In this document: one piece after another, positions 26,949 to 35,941 of the stretch | How the letters are laid out: each line of letters begins with the position of its first letter | How positions within the stretch are numbered: position 1 is the first letter of the stretch | Origin: CAG-791 sp000431495 | GTDB lineage: Bacteria > Bacillota > Clostridia > Lachnospirales > Lachnospiraceae | DNA: 64,000 bases | Reading direction: 5' to 3' (one strand) | NCBI GenBank assembly: GCA_052117605.1 | Contig: JBQKIT010000003.1 | Made by a program: the position numbers and the translations under genes | The notes under the pieces: model-generated | The model's database searches: none | Seen by the model: only the letters and a program-made list of their open reading frames with translations | What the model was told of the DNA's origin: nothing

Positions 26949-28316
26949 GTGACACAGAAAAAGAAAATTATTGTAATTGGTGCAGGGGCTGCGGGACTTA
27001 TGGCGGCCTGTGCCGCGGCGGACGGCGGAGCGGAGGTTACCGTTCTGGAGCACAACGAAAAGGCCGGGAAGAAGATCTATATCACGGGAAAGGGAAGATG
27101 CAACTACACCAATGCCTGTGAGACAGAAGAGTTTTTCTCCAATGTTCTTCGGAATCCGAAGTTTCTCTACAGTGCTGTATATGTCTTTGACAGCAGTGCT
27201 GTGACAGAGTTCCTTGAGAAAAACGGCTGTGCCACGAAGGAGGAACGGGGAAAGCGCTGTTTTCCTGCTTCGGATCATGCCTTTGACGTGACGGATGCGC
27301 TTGTCCGTCATCTGAGAAAGAACAACGGGAGAATCCGTTTCCACGCGGATGTCGCAGAAATTCGGACAGAGAAGGAAGCGGGGGCTGAGACGGAAGCCGC
27401 CGGAAAAGGCGGGAAGGAGCTTCGGAGAACTACCGGAGTCCGACTTCGAAGCGGCGAAGAGCTTTTTGCGGATGCGGTGATTGTGGCTGCGGGAGGAATG
27501 TCATATCCTTCAACCGGCTCAACCGGAGACGGATACCGCTTTGCGAACCAGCTTGGTCTTTCGGTAAAACAGCCGCAGCCGTCTCTGGTGCCTTTTTCCG
27601 TAGCGGAGAGCTGGCCGCTCGAGCTGCAGGGGCTTTCTCTTAAGAATGTAGCCATCCGGCTTGAAAATCTGGAGAGAGGTGTTGCCGGCCCCGCAGGCAG
27701 GGCCGGGAAAAAGAAGAAGCGCCCTGTTTATGAGGGCTTCGGCGAAATGCTCTTTACACATTTCGGCGTGAGCGGGCCTTTGATTTTGTCGGCCTCGTGT
27801 CATGCGGATTTTGAAGAGCACCCGGAGGGCTTTGCGCTGCATCTGGATCTGAAGCCGGCCATGACGCAGGAGGAGCTGGAGCGGAGACTCGAGAGGGAAT
27901 TCACACTTCAGCCAAGGAAGGAGCTTCGGAATGCGCTGAAGGCTCTTCTTCCTGAGCGGCTTGCAATGCTTTCTGCGCAGCTGTTTGCGGCTTCTCTGGA
28001 GAATCCTTCTGCAGAGGGCGGAGCAGATCGCCCGGTATATACGCTGAATGAGAAGGAGCTTCGGCTTCTTGCTGCTTTTCTGAAGGATCTGACGATGACC
28101 GTGACAGGGACCAGAGGCTTTGCGGAGGCGATTGTGACGAAGGGCGGCGTGAGCGTGAAGGAGATCAATCCGTCTACCATGGAAACCAGAGGGATCAAAG
28201 GGTTATACTGGGCCGGTGAGGTGCTGGACGTGGATGCGTATACAGGCGGCTTTAATCTTCAGATCGCCTGGTCGACGGGGCATCTTGCGGGAGCCTCGGC
28301 GTGCGAAGGAGACTGA
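26949..28316 (+). CDS. BaiN/HI0933-like NAD(P)/FAD-dependent oxidoreductase
   Basis: Flavoprotein of 455 residues. N-terminal VIGAGAAGLMAA dinucleotide motif for FAD, then E..E.AGKKIYITGKGRCN, typical of the HI0933 family, an AAGGMSYPSTGSTGDGY segment mid-chain, and a C-terminal ETRGIKGLYWAGEVLDVDAYTGGFNLQ motif that closes the FAD site. Named members include BaiN of bile-acid metabolism, but most have no known substrate. The start is GTG 26949 with GGGGG upstream. It begins a run into cmk-ispH (32 bp gap), likely one transcript. Confidence 0.85.
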   Translation: MTQKKKIIVIGAGAAGLMAACAAADGGAEVTVLEHNEKAGKKIYITGKGRCNYTNACETEEFFSNVLRNPKFLYSAVYVFDSSAVTEFLEKNGCATKEERGKRCFPASDHAFDVTDALVRHLRKNNGRIRFHADVAEIRTEKEAGAETEAAGKGGKELRRTTGVRLRSGEELFADAVIVAAGGMSYPSTGSTGDGYRFANQLGLSVKQPQPSLVPFSVAESWPLELQGLSLKNVAIRLENLERGVAGPAGRAGKKKKRPVYEGFGEMLFTHFGVSGPLILSASCHADFEEHPEGFALHLDLKPAMTQEELERRLEREFTLQPRKELRNALKALLPERLAMLSAQLFAASLENPSAEGGADRPVYTLNEKELRLLAAFLKDLTMTVTGTRGFAEAIVTKGGVSVKEINPSTMETRGIKGLYWAGEVLDVDAYTGGFNLQIAWSTGHLAGASACEGD

Positions 28317-28348
28317 GCCGATTGGCATTTTGAAGGAGAGAATAAGAC

Positions 28349-29932
28349 ATGTCAGCTTTTAATATTGCAATTGACGGTCCGGCAGGGGCCGGAAAAAGCA
28401 CGATCGCGAAGAAGGTGGCGAAGCAGCTTGGTTTTGTATATCTAGACACGGGGGCAATGTACCGTGCGATGGCGCTCTATCTGACAAGAAACGGACTGGT
28501 CAGACCGGATGAGTCCGATGCTGCTGCCAGGGAGGCGTTCTGCCGCAGAGCAGCTAAGCTGTGCCATGGGGCGGATATCACCATTGTTTATCGCGACGGG
28601 AATCAGGTGGTCCTTCTTGGCGGTGAGAATGTCAATCCGTACCTTCGGACCGAAGAGGTGAGCTCCATGGCCAGTGTCTCCTCGGCGGTGCCGGAGGTCC
28701 GTGTGAAGCTGGTGGAGCTGCAGAAGAAGCTTGCGGAAACAGAGAACGTCGTGATGGACGGGCGGGACATTGGAACCGTGGTTCTTCCGGATGCGCAGGT
28801 CAAGGTCTATCTTACGGCGAGCGTGGAGGTTCGCGCGAAGCGCCGCTACATTGAGAATGTTCAGGCTGTGAAAAGCGGTGCGCAGAAATCAGCGGACGAT
28901 CTGGATCTGGAGAAGATCAAGGCGGATATCGCGGAGCGGGATCACCGGGATATGACCCGCGAGGTCTCTCCCCTGAAGCAGGCGGAGGATGCCGTTCTTG
29001 TGGATTCCTCGGAGCTTGGCATTGATCAGGTCACAGAGACGATTCTGAACCTTGCGGCGAAGAAGCTTGGAAGACCCTGCGTGATTACGGCTGCGACAGC
29101 AGGATTTTGCTTCGGCGTACAGAATGCGGTGGACACGGTATACAAGGAAATTGAGAAGAATCAGGATGGCCCCATCAATACCTTCGGCCCGATCATTCAT
29201 AATGAGAATGTGGTAGAGGAGCTGAAGGAAAAGGGAGTCGGAATTCTGAATTCCGTGGAAGAGGCAGGAACGCAGAAGAGCGGCACCATTATCATTCGCT
29301 CTCACGGTGTTGCGAAGGAAACCTGGGAGGATCTGAACCGGACCGGTGCGCGGGTTGTGGACACCACCTGCACCTTTGTCAAAAAGATTCATGAGATCGT
29401 TCACAAGGCAAGCGAAGAAGGCAAGCAGATCGTGATCATCGGCAACCATGGGCATGCGGAGACAGAAGGGACCGTCGGCTGGAGCAGTACGCCTGCAACC
29501 GTCATTGAGACCGAAGAGGAAGCGAAGAATTACCGGGCGGATCCGGAACGTATTGTCTGTATCGTTGCGCAAACGACATTCAACGCAGAAAAATTTGAGA
29601 AATTTGTTGATTTAATTGCGAAAAATGGATATAATATCGAGACGAATGAAACTATCTGCAACGCAACCAGCGAGAGACAGGCGGAAGCCCGCCGGATCGC
29701 GAAGCAGGCAGATGTCATGATTGTGATCGGCGGCAAGGGTTCCTCCAACACCGCCAAGCTCTATGAGATCTGCAAGGCGGAATGCGCTGACACTTATTTC
29801 ATTCAGACGGTTGATGATCTCGATCTGAAGCTTTCAGGAGGCGAGAAGATCATTGGCATCACCGCCGGGGCTTCGACCCCGAAAAATATTATTGAGGAGG
29901 TTCAAAGTAATGTCAGAAGAACAGACTTTTGA
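28349..29932 (+). CDS. cmk-ispH: Bifunctional cytidylate kinase / HMBPP reductase
   Basis: Fusion of 527 residues. Residues 1 to about 222 are cytidylate kinase (P-loop GPAGAGKST at 10-18, D-G-R-DIGT lid region), phosphorylating CMP. From about 243 on is IspH (LytB), the iron-sulfur enzyme of the last MEP-pathway step to isoprenoid precursors, with its three cluster cysteines Cys254 (GFCFGV), Cys341 (TTCTFV) and Cys437 (ICNAT.ERQ). The fusion is known in Clostridia, often followed by an S1 gene as here. The ribosome site of the next gene lies inside its 3' end. Confidence 0.95.
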   Translation: MSAFNIAIDGPAGAGKSTIAKKVAKQLGFVYLDTGAMYRAMALYLTRNGLVRPDESDAAAREAFCRRAAKLCHGADITIVYRDGNQVVLLGGENVNPYLRTEEVSSMASVSSAVPEVRVKLVELQKKLAETENVVMDGRDIGTVVLPDAQVKVYLTASVEVRAKRRYIENVQAVKSGAQKSADDLDLEKIKADIAERDHRDMTREVSPLKQAEDAVLVDSSELGIDQVTETILNLAAKKLGRPCVITAATAGFCFGVQNAVDTVYKEIEKNQDGPINTFGPIIHNENVVEELKEKGVGILNSVEEAGTQKSGTIIIRSHGVAKETWEDLNRTGARVVDTTCTFVKKIHEIVHKASEEGKQIVIIGNHGHAETEGTVGWSSTPATVIETEEEAKNYRADPERIVCIVAQTTFNAEKFEKFVDLIAKNGYNIETNETICNATSERQAEARRIAKQADVMIVIGGKGSSNTAKLYEICKAECADTYFIQTVDDLDLKLSGGEKIIGITAGASTPKNIIEEVQSNVRRTDF

Positions 29933-31103
29933 ACAGATGCTGGATGCATCATTTAAGACAATTCATAATGGAGAGGTGGTCGAAGGTTCCGTCATTGATG
30001 TCAAGCCGGAAGAAGCAGTCCTGAATATCGGCTATAAGAGCGATGGAATCCTGACCCGTCAGGAGTATTCCAATGACAACTCTCTGGATCTGACCACCAA
30101 GCTTTCCGTAGGCGACAAGCTTGATGTCAAGGTTCTGAAGGTAGACGACCGCGAGGGTACCGTAGCTCTCTCTTACAAGAGACTGGCTCTGGATCGCGGC
30201 AATAAGGTAATCGAAGAGGCATATGAGAACAAGACCGTCCTGAAGGCCGAGGTTTCTCAGGTACTCTCCGGTGGTATCTGTGTTGTTGTAGAAGGCATCC
30301 GTGTATTCATTCCGGCTTCCCTTGTCAGCGACACTTATGAGAAGGATCTTTCCAAGTATCTCGGACAGGAGATCGAGTTCGTGATCACCGAGTACAATCC
30401 GAGAAGACGTCGTTACATCGGCGATCGCAAGCAGCTTCTCACTGCAAAGAGAGAAGAGGCAGCTGCAAAGCTGTTCGAGAACCTTCAGGTTGGCGATGTA
30501 GTAGAAGGAACCGTTAAGAACATCACCGATTTCGGTGCGTTCGTAGATCTTGGCGGAGCAGATGGTCTGCTTCACATCTCCGAAATGAGCTGGGGCCGTG
30601 TTGAGAGCCCGAAGAAGGTCTTCAAGGTTGGCCAGAAGCTTCGTGTTCTTGTTAAGGACATCAACGGCCACAAGATCGCTCTGTCTCTGAAGTTCCCTGA
30701 TGAGAATCCGTGGATCGGTGCTGACGAGAAGTATGCAGTAGGCAAGATCGTTACCGGTAAGGTAGCACGCATGGCTGATTTCGGCGCATTCGTTGAGCTG
30801 GAGTCCGGCATTGACGCCCTGCTTCATGTTTCCCAGATCTCCAAGGAGCACATCGAGAAGCCTTCGGATGTTCTGAAGGTTGGCGATGAGGTTACCGCTA
30901 AGATCGTTGATTTCAATCCTGAGAACAACAAGATCTCCCTTTCCATCAAGGCCCTCAAGAACGATGAGGAGAAGGCGAAGAAGGATGCAGAGAAGGAAGA
31001 CGAGATCGTGGTTCCTTCCAAGGAAAATGATGACGACGAGGCTGTTACCGTTGACATCGACGCTATGATTGCGAAGCAGCAGGCTGAGGACGCTGAGAAC
31101 TGA
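29910..31103 (+). CDS. rpsA: 30S ribosomal protein S1-like RNA-binding protein
   Basis: About 397 residues with four S1 (OB-fold) domains: roughly 15-90, 100-170, 190-260 and 275-345. The last two carry the strong GTVKNITDFGAFVDLGGADGL and GKVARMADFGAFVELESGID patterns. A Lys/Glu-rich tail follows. It binds mRNA at the ribosome and assists initiation. The ATG at 29910 overlaps the end of ispH by 23 bases with AGGAGG upstream, implying translational coupling. Four domains, not six, is usual for Firmicutes S1-like proteins. Codon use is highly biased. Confidence 0.92.
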   Translation: MSEEQTFEQMLDASFKTIHNGEVVEGSVIDVKPEEAVLNIGYKSDGILTRQEYSNDNSLDLTTKLSVGDKLDVKVLKVDDREGTVALSYKRLALDRGNKVIEEAYENKTVLKAEVSQVLSGGICVVVEGIRVFIPASLVSDTYEKDLSKYLGQEIEFVITEYNPRRRRYIGDRKQLLTAKREEAAAKLFENLQVGDVVEGTVKNITDFGAFVDLGGADGLLHISEMSWGRVESPKKVFKVGQKLRVLVKDINGHKIALSLKFPDENPWIGADEKYAVGKIVTGKVARMADFGAFVELESGIDALLHVSQISKEHIEKPSDVLKVGDEVTAKIVDFNPENNKISLSIKALKNDEEKAKKDAEKEDEIVVPSKENDDDEAVTVDIDAMIAKQQAEDAEN

Positions 31104-31148
31104 TCCGGCTGAGTGATCGCAGACAGCGATATCTGAACAGCATAACAG

Positions 31149-31183
31149 AGAAGCCGCACGGATGATCCGTGCGGCTTCTTTTT
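31149..31183 (+). terminator. Intrinsic terminator after rpsA
   Basis: AAGCCGCACGGAT and its complement ATCCGTGCGGCTT pair around a very short loop, followed by CTTTTT. It ends the BaiN-cmk-ispH-rpsA unit. A second 11-bp hairpin (31225-31251) lies before the convergent gene. Confidence 0.9.
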
Positions 31184-31270
31184 GGTGTGCGCCTGGTGAC
31201 TGGTCACCGCCTTCTGCCCGATTTATATGTGCGCCTGTCGGGCGCACATATTTGGCGGAAGAAATTTCGC

Positions 31271-32485
31271 TCAGTAAATTTTAACTTCATCCCAGGTGTC
31301 ATCCGGAATGATCCCGATGTAGGTTTTCCCAGGATTGATTTTGATCTCTTCCCCGGAAGCATTGAAGAATCGGGTGACTCCGTCCTCGCCTTCCTTGGTC
31401 CAGAGAATGGAAATGTTCTTTCCTTCGGTGCAGTAATACGCGAACTTGAATTTATCAATGCAGTTGTAAATCAGGTAGCCGTTCTTGTCGTACTGGTGGA
31501 AGGAGCAGTCCTGCAGGAGAACATTCGTAAAGGTCAGAGGCGCCTGGGTTTCTGCATCCAGATGCTGCTTCCCGTATTCATAATAGTCGTAGGTCTTCGT
31601 CTCTTCGTTGTAGACGAGCTTCGACTTGTTGTGATAGAACGGAAGCTCAATGCGGTTTGCTGTGCGGATTCCGTCTGCGTCCCAGTCATCGAGATTCGTC
31701 GTTGTCCCGTAATCGGCGAAGTTAAAATGCGGGGTGGGTGCTTCACGGTATTCCTTTGACCAGCCGGTGCGGGCGAAGTTGCGGTCCAGGTCACCCTTCA
31801 GAATGTACTCCGTGAATTCTCTGGCTTTTCCGTTGTTCACCCGGGAAAAGGTGCCGGAGAAGTGATAGGGGTAGCGGGATAAATAATCATTGATATGAAA
31901 CGGACCGCCATCGTGACAGATCACGGCATCGTATTCCTGTGCGACCAGAATGTTGGTGGGACGTACGCTGCGGATGCTGCCTGTCTGCGGAAGATCCTCC
32001 CAGTCCTTGTAGATGCACATGAGCCGTGTGATGCGGTCATTGGCGGTACTGTTCATCATTTCGTAGACGATATCGGCACCTGCCGTGTTGTAGTGGGGCA
32101 GGGCCTTGATTTCGTTATCGATCATGACAGCGATCGGACGCTGCATTTCCAGATCCTTGTTGATGGGAAGCCCTGTAAGCTCGCTCAGATACTGGCCTTC
32201 CGGAACCGGGAGCGGCGTGCCAAAATCCTCCTCGGGAGCTTCGGTTGAGGGATCCTCTGCCTGATCCGCTGCATCAGGGACAGTGTCTTTTGAGGCTTCA
32301 TCCGTGCTTTCCGTTCCGGAAGAGGCTCCGTCTGTGCTCTCTGTTTCGGAAGAGGCTTCGGAAGATGCTGCAGAAGATGTGTCATAACCGTCGCTTGCAG
32401 TGTTGGAGCAGGCACAGAGTCCTGCGGTCAGAGCTCCTGTCAGGGCAAGGAGCGTGATCCTTTTTCGAATATTTTTTCTTATCAT
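31271..32485 (-). CDS. DUF3048 (YerB-like) lipoprotein
   Basis: Surface lipoprotein of 404 residues. Signal peptide with lipobox LCA-C near residue 26, then a Ser/Glu/Thr-rich linker to about residue 95, then the DUF3048 domain opening with LTGLPI and RPIAVMIDN, and containing GSIRSVRPT and HDGGP. YerB-family function is not established. Convergent with rpsA. Ribosome site GGGAGGGGG precedes the ATG. A TATAAT box on the minus strand at 32521-32526 is a likely promoter element. Confidence 0.9.
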   Translation of the reverse strand: MIRKNIRKRITLLALTGALTAGLCACSNTASDGYDTSSAASSEASSETESTDGASSGTESTDEASKDTVPDAADQAEDPSTEAPEEDFGTPLPVPEGQYLSELTGLPINKDLEMQRPIAVMIDNEIKALPHYNTAGADIVYEMMNSTANDRITRLMCIYKDWEDLPQTGSIRSVRPTNILVAQEYDAVICHDGGPFHINDYLSRYPYHFSGTFSRVNNGKAREFTEYILKGDLDRNFARTGWSKEYREAPTPHFNFADYGTTTNLDDWDADGIRTANRIELPFYHNKSKLVYNEETKTYDYYEYGKQHLDAETQAPLTFTNVLLQDCSFHQYDKNGYLIYNCIDKFKFAYYCTEGKNISILWTKEGEDGVTRFFNASGEEIKINPGKTYIGIIPDDTWDEVKIY

Positions 32486-32699
32486 GGGTATTTTTCCCCC
32501 TCCCTCTCGTTTATCACATCATTATAGCATTGAATGACGGCGCATCGATTTTAGAAATTCTTAATGCTTTACACAAGAAAATCACACATTCATCGGTTAG
32601 GATATCGGAGACTGAAGAAAGGAAAGGCTTTCATTCGTTATTGATTACGAAGCGTGGCACATATAAACAGCTCATGCATGAAACACGAAGAAGGGGATA

Positions 32700-33995
32700 A
32701 TGATGCGAGATTCCTGGCTGGTACTTCTGACACAGCTGCAGACGGAGATGACTGCAGTTCCGAAATTTCCGCTGCTGATACAGATCTGCTCTGTGCTGCA
32801 GTTTGTTCTGATGCTCCCGATTCTCTGGATTGGGGTGGTTGCGGTGCTTGGCCTTACCAGACGGAAAAAGGATTTTCCGTTGGTAAGGAAAATAAATCGC
32901 TTTGCCATTGTGGTCTGTGCAAGAAATGAGGAAACCGCTCTTCCGAGCCTCCTGGAGAGCATAAGGCGAGCGGATTATCCGGCGGATCACCTGCATGTTT
33001 ATCTGTTTGCAGACCATTGTACGGACCGGACCGCGGCGATCGGAAGAAAATATCCTTTTGTCTCTGTCTATGAGAGAAAAAGCGGGCCGACAACCGGAAA
33101 GGGCGCAGTCCTGAACTGGGGAATTCCGATTTTGTTCTATGATGCAGGGGACTCGTTTGATGCGGTTGCTGTATTTGACGCAGACAATGTGGTGAGCAGC
33201 GATTATTTTACCCAGATGAACGCTCAGCTGAATGCAGGCGATGAAATCATACAGGGAAACCGGCTGGGAGGAAAGCCGTACACATCGATCGTTACCAAAT
33301 GGTACACCTTGTACTGGTCCTGCTATTCGACCTTCTTCTCCTATGCGAGAGAAAAGCTGAATCTGTCGGCATTTCTGACAGGAACGGGCTTCGTTGTGAC
33401 AAGAAATGTGCTGAAGGATGGATGGCACACGAAGACCATCACCGAGGATGTGGAATTCACGATTCAGAACTGCCTGCAGGGAAGAAGAACGGCGTTTTGC
33501 GTATCGGCGGTCTGCTATGATGAACAGCCCTGGCAGTTTGGTGTGATGCTGAACCAGCTCTCCCGTTGGTGTACGGGAAGCTATCAGATTCTTCGGGAAT
33601 ATGGGAGAGCGCTTTTCCGAAACCAAATGGAAAAGAGAAGCCTTACACGAAGAGAGCTTTTGACCCGGATGGATGTAATGATGCTCCTTCTGATGGGGCC
33701 GGTTGCCTGGATCGGATATGTGTTCACACTGATCAACGGCTTCTTTATGTGGGAGCACTGGCAGATCATTTTCTGGCTGTCTGTGGATATTTCTGTACTG
33801 GGGCTGATTGCTTCGGTCGTTCCGATCGCAGGTGCAGCCAGATTTAACCGGATTTCCATTCGGACCATGCTGCCGGCGATTGTTACCTTTCCGGTCTTCA
33901 TGTTCTTCTATATGGTATGTTCGATTCGCGCCTGCTTCTTCCCGTCCCTGAAGTGGAAGAGAATTGAGCATAAGGCACTGGATGTACTACCGTAA
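32700..33995 (+). CDS. Membrane glycosyltransferase family 2, processive type
   Basis: Protein of 431 residues with an N-terminal membrane helix (about 25-50), a GT-A domain and three or four C-terminal helices. Catalytic landmarks are ARNEE, the DAD-type FDADN, TED and QLSRW, the D,D,D,QxxRW pattern of processive synthases such as cellulose and hyaluronan synthase. It probably builds an exopolysaccharide or a lipid-linked glycan. ATG 32700 is followed at once by a second ATG; AAGGGG lies upstream. It converges on the XRE gene with a 9-bp gap, leaving no room for a separate terminator. Confidence 0.88.
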   Translation: MMRDSWLVLLTQLQTEMTAVPKFPLLIQICSVLQFVLMLPILWIGVVAVLGLTRRKKDFPLVRKINRFAIVVCARNEETALPSLLESIRRADYPADHLHVYLFADHCTDRTAAIGRKYPFVSVYERKSGPTTGKGAVLNWGIPILFYDAGDSFDAVAVFDADNVVSSDYFTQMNAQLNAGDEIIQGNRLGGKPYTSIVTKWYTLYWSCYSTFFSYAREKLNLSAFLTGTGFVVTRNVLKDGWHTKTITEDVEFTIQNCLQGRRTAFCVSAVCYDEQPWQFGVMLNQLSRWCTGSYQILREYGRALFRNQMEKRSLTRRELLTRMDVMMLLLMGPVAWIGYVFTLINGFFMWEHWQIIFWLSVDISVLGLIASVVPIAGAARFNRISIRTMLPAIVTFPVFMFFYMVCSIRACFFPSLKWKRIEHKALDVLP

Positions 33996-34004
33996 AACCG
34001 GGGA

Positions 34005-34445
34005 TCAGGAAAGCTCCAGCAGAGAGCGGATCGCCTTCTGTATGTTCTCGGGAGCTTTCAGGTAGGCATCCAGAACAGCGCGGGCTTCGTCGGTAAGTCC
34101 GCTTACAAGATCATGGCGATAGGGTTGAAAGGAATGGGAGCCTTCGGAGATTAAGTTTTCTCCGGAGGCTTCGCTGTTGTCTGAGGAAGCATTTCCGGAG
34201 TCTGCAGCATCGTGCAGCAGCGGCATGCGGGAGACATCTCCGCCCATGAGCCATTCCGGATCTATGTTCAGACGTTCCCCGAGACTTTCTGCCTTGTCAC
34301 GGCGGATCAGAGATTTGCCGTTAAGATAATTGGAGAGTGCAGACTTTGAAATGTCGTACGTGTGCGCAAATTCCGTCGGTGTCATGGAATTTTCCATCAA
34401 AATAAGATTTAATCGTTCCGATGATTTTTTAATCGACAGCATCAT
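34005..34445 (-). CDS. XRE-family helix-turn-helix regulator
   Basis: Protein of 146 residues. Residues 10-65 form an XRE/cI-type helix-turn-helix (MTPTEFAHTYDISKSALSNYLNGKSLIRRDKAESLGERL), followed by an acidic, Ser/Asn-rich linker and a short C-terminal helical part (VLDAYLKAPENIQKAIRSLLEL) that may dimerise. Two adjacent ATGs; the second (34442) has the better distance to GGAGG. It is divergent from a second small HTH gene across 150 bp, like a repressor/Cro pair. Confidence 0.85.
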   Translation of the reverse strand: MMLSIKKSSERLNLILMENSMTPTEFAHTYDISKSALSNYLNGKSLIRRDKAESLGERLNIDPEWLMGGDVSRMPLLHDAADSGNASSDNSEASGENLISEGSHSFQPYRHDLVSGLTDEARAVLDAYLKAPENIQKAIRSLLELS

Positions 34446-34530
34446 GCACCTCCATGCAAAAATATTAGCATATCAGAGAAATTTAATACATACGTGCAAA
34501 ATATTGTTTAAATCAGATAAACCGTAAACC

Positions 34531-34559
34531 TTGACAGTTCAAATGAAATAAACTATGAT
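34531..34559 (+). promoter_or_regulatory. Consensus-like promoter of the small Cro-like gene
   Basis: TTGACA (34531-34536), 17 bp, TATGAT (34554-34559): close to the sigmaA consensus. It lies in the divergent spacer between the two HTH genes, so either regulator could occupy it. Confidence 0.75.
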
Positions 34560-34595
34560 TACTGCAGTTGAAGACATTCAGGAGAGGAATTACGC

Positions 34596-34835
34596 ATGAG
34601 ACCAAGTCAGTCCATCTTTGATTATGCCAGGCTGCGCGGTGCAATCCGTGAGTACTGTGGCACGGAGGGAGCTTTTGCTGCGGCGATCGGACGAAGTCCG
34701 AATTATATTTCCAAGGTATTTCAGGGGAAGTCGAATTTTGACGCGATGGATATCAGCAGATCCGCAGAGGTGCTGGAGATCGAACTGGACGAGATCGGAC
34801 GGTATTTTTTTACGCGGAGAGTGCAGAAGAATTGA
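34596..34835 (+). CDS. Small Cro-like helix-turn-helix protein
   Basis: Protein of 79 residues, almost entirely an HTH of the phage Cro/DUF739 kind: LRGAIREYCGTEGAFAAAIGRSPNYISKVFQGKSNFD with the recognition helix at about 33-45, then a second helical pair ending DEIGRYFFT. AGGAG precedes the ATG. With the divergent XRE gene it forms a cI/cro-like switch, although no phage genes lie nearby. Targets are unknown. Confidence 0.75.
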   Translation: MRPSQSIFDYARLRGAIREYCGTEGAFAAAIGRSPNYISKVFQGKSNFDAMDISRSAEVLEIELDEIGRYFFTRRVQKN

Positions 34836-34859
34836 AATAAAGCAAACGGGACCGGAAAA

Positions 34860-34904
34860 GAGCCGTGAAGGAATGAGAATGTCATTTCTTCACGGCTCCT
34901 TTTT
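34860..34904 (+). terminator. Intrinsic terminator after the Cro-like gene
   Basis: 17-bp stem (arms 34860-34876 and 34882-34898, one mismatch), loop GAATG, followed by CCTTTTT. It separates the small regulator from the convergent amidase gene. Confidence 0.9.
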
Positions 34905-34945
34905 GCAACGTGCGCCCGGCGGCGTACATTTCTTTAGCAGGGAAA

Positions 34946-35806
34946 TCATGGGATTGGATTGATGAGCACCGGAACGCCGGCAGGGGGTGTCTGGATGACA
35001 GGTCTTGCATAGCCGGAGTAATTGACCCCGAGTGCTGTCGACTGGAGATGCAGGTACTGGGCAAGGGCAGTAGCGTCTGCATGTGCCAGCTTCTGATAGG
35101 AATCGGGCTGAGCAAGAAATTTGCGATCGTTCTCATTGTCCAGGAAGCAGTGCTCGGTGATGACAGCGGGCATATTGTAATTGGTGGAGCGGCGGATGAT
35201 ACCGAAATAATCGGCTCCGGTGCGTCCGAGTCTTGTCCAGAAGCCATGACTTTTCAGGCCGATGGCGGAAAGCTGCTGGAGATTCAGGAGACCGTAGGAG
35301 CATTCCTGGGAGTACAGGCTTCCGAACGCGGAAGGAAGGATCATGGAGCCGCTCTTTACTTCACCGGTGCCAACCGCATTGAAGTGGAGGCTCAGAAGGA
35401 AGTCGGCGTTTACGGAATGCGCGAAATCCACACGTTCCGCCAGGGATACGTCCTTATCCTCTGTACGGGTAAGATATACCTCCACGTTGTCGTACTGCGA
35501 AAGCTCCTGGTAAAGGTAAATGGCTGTACACAGCGTCATTGCCTTCTCTACGTAAGGAGCATAGTTGGCGCCGATATCGGATCCGCCGTGTCCCGGATCC
35601 AGAACAATGACCGTTTTGCCGTTGTGCATGGCCTGAACCGGAGCGGCACCTGCAGGAAGCAGAATCCCGAGTACGGAGAGTGCCAGTGTGAGCAGAACCG
35701 TAGACAATGCCCGGCGGATTCCGGGAGAAAGCGGGCGGAGAGCGCCTGCGCTTTTGCGGCCGGAAGCGGCGGTTTCCGGGAAATGCGTTATGAAAGAAGT
35801 CATCAT
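34946..35806 (-). CDS. N-acetylmuramoyl-L-alanine amidase (Amidase_3)
   Basis: Zinc amidase cutting the amide bond between MurNAc and the stem peptide of peptidoglycan; 286 residues. A hydrophobic segment near residues 32-52 serves as signal or anchor. The domain starts at VIVLDPGHGGSD (zinc His) and continues with the zinc ligands in an E-K pair and SLHFNA, and the catalytic Glu in ITEHCFLDN. AGGAGG lies upstream; the second ATG (35803) has slightly better spacing. Convergent with the Cro-like gene and divergent from glf. Confidence 0.9.
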   Translation of the reverse strand: MMTSFITHFPETAASGRKSAGALRPLSPGIRRALSTVLLTLALSVLGILLPAGAAPVQAMHNGKTVIVLDPGHGGSDIGANYAPYVEKAMTLCTAIYLYQELSQYDNVEVYLTRTEDKDVSLAERVDFAHSVNADFLLSLHFNAVGTGEVKSGSMILPSAFGSLYSQECSYGLLNLQQLSAIGLKSHGFWTRLGRTGADYFGIIRRSTNYNMPAVITEHCFLDNENDRKFLAQPDSYQKLAHADATALAQYLHLQSTALGVNYSGYARPVIQTPPAGVPVLINPIP

Positions 35807-35941
35807 AAAATCCTCCTGGTAGCTTTTTTTCTGTCGGAAGACAGATCGCTTTAGTATAGCACGTCGTGACGTCAGGAGGGTTAGATTCTGTTATAATAAT
35901 TCTGCTGACAGAAACGATCAGCCGGAAAGAGAGCAGAAAAA

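Noticed and set aside
34005..34835. Prophage
   Set aside because: Only the two small regulators resemble phage genes; no integrase, capsid, portal or lysis genes nearby.
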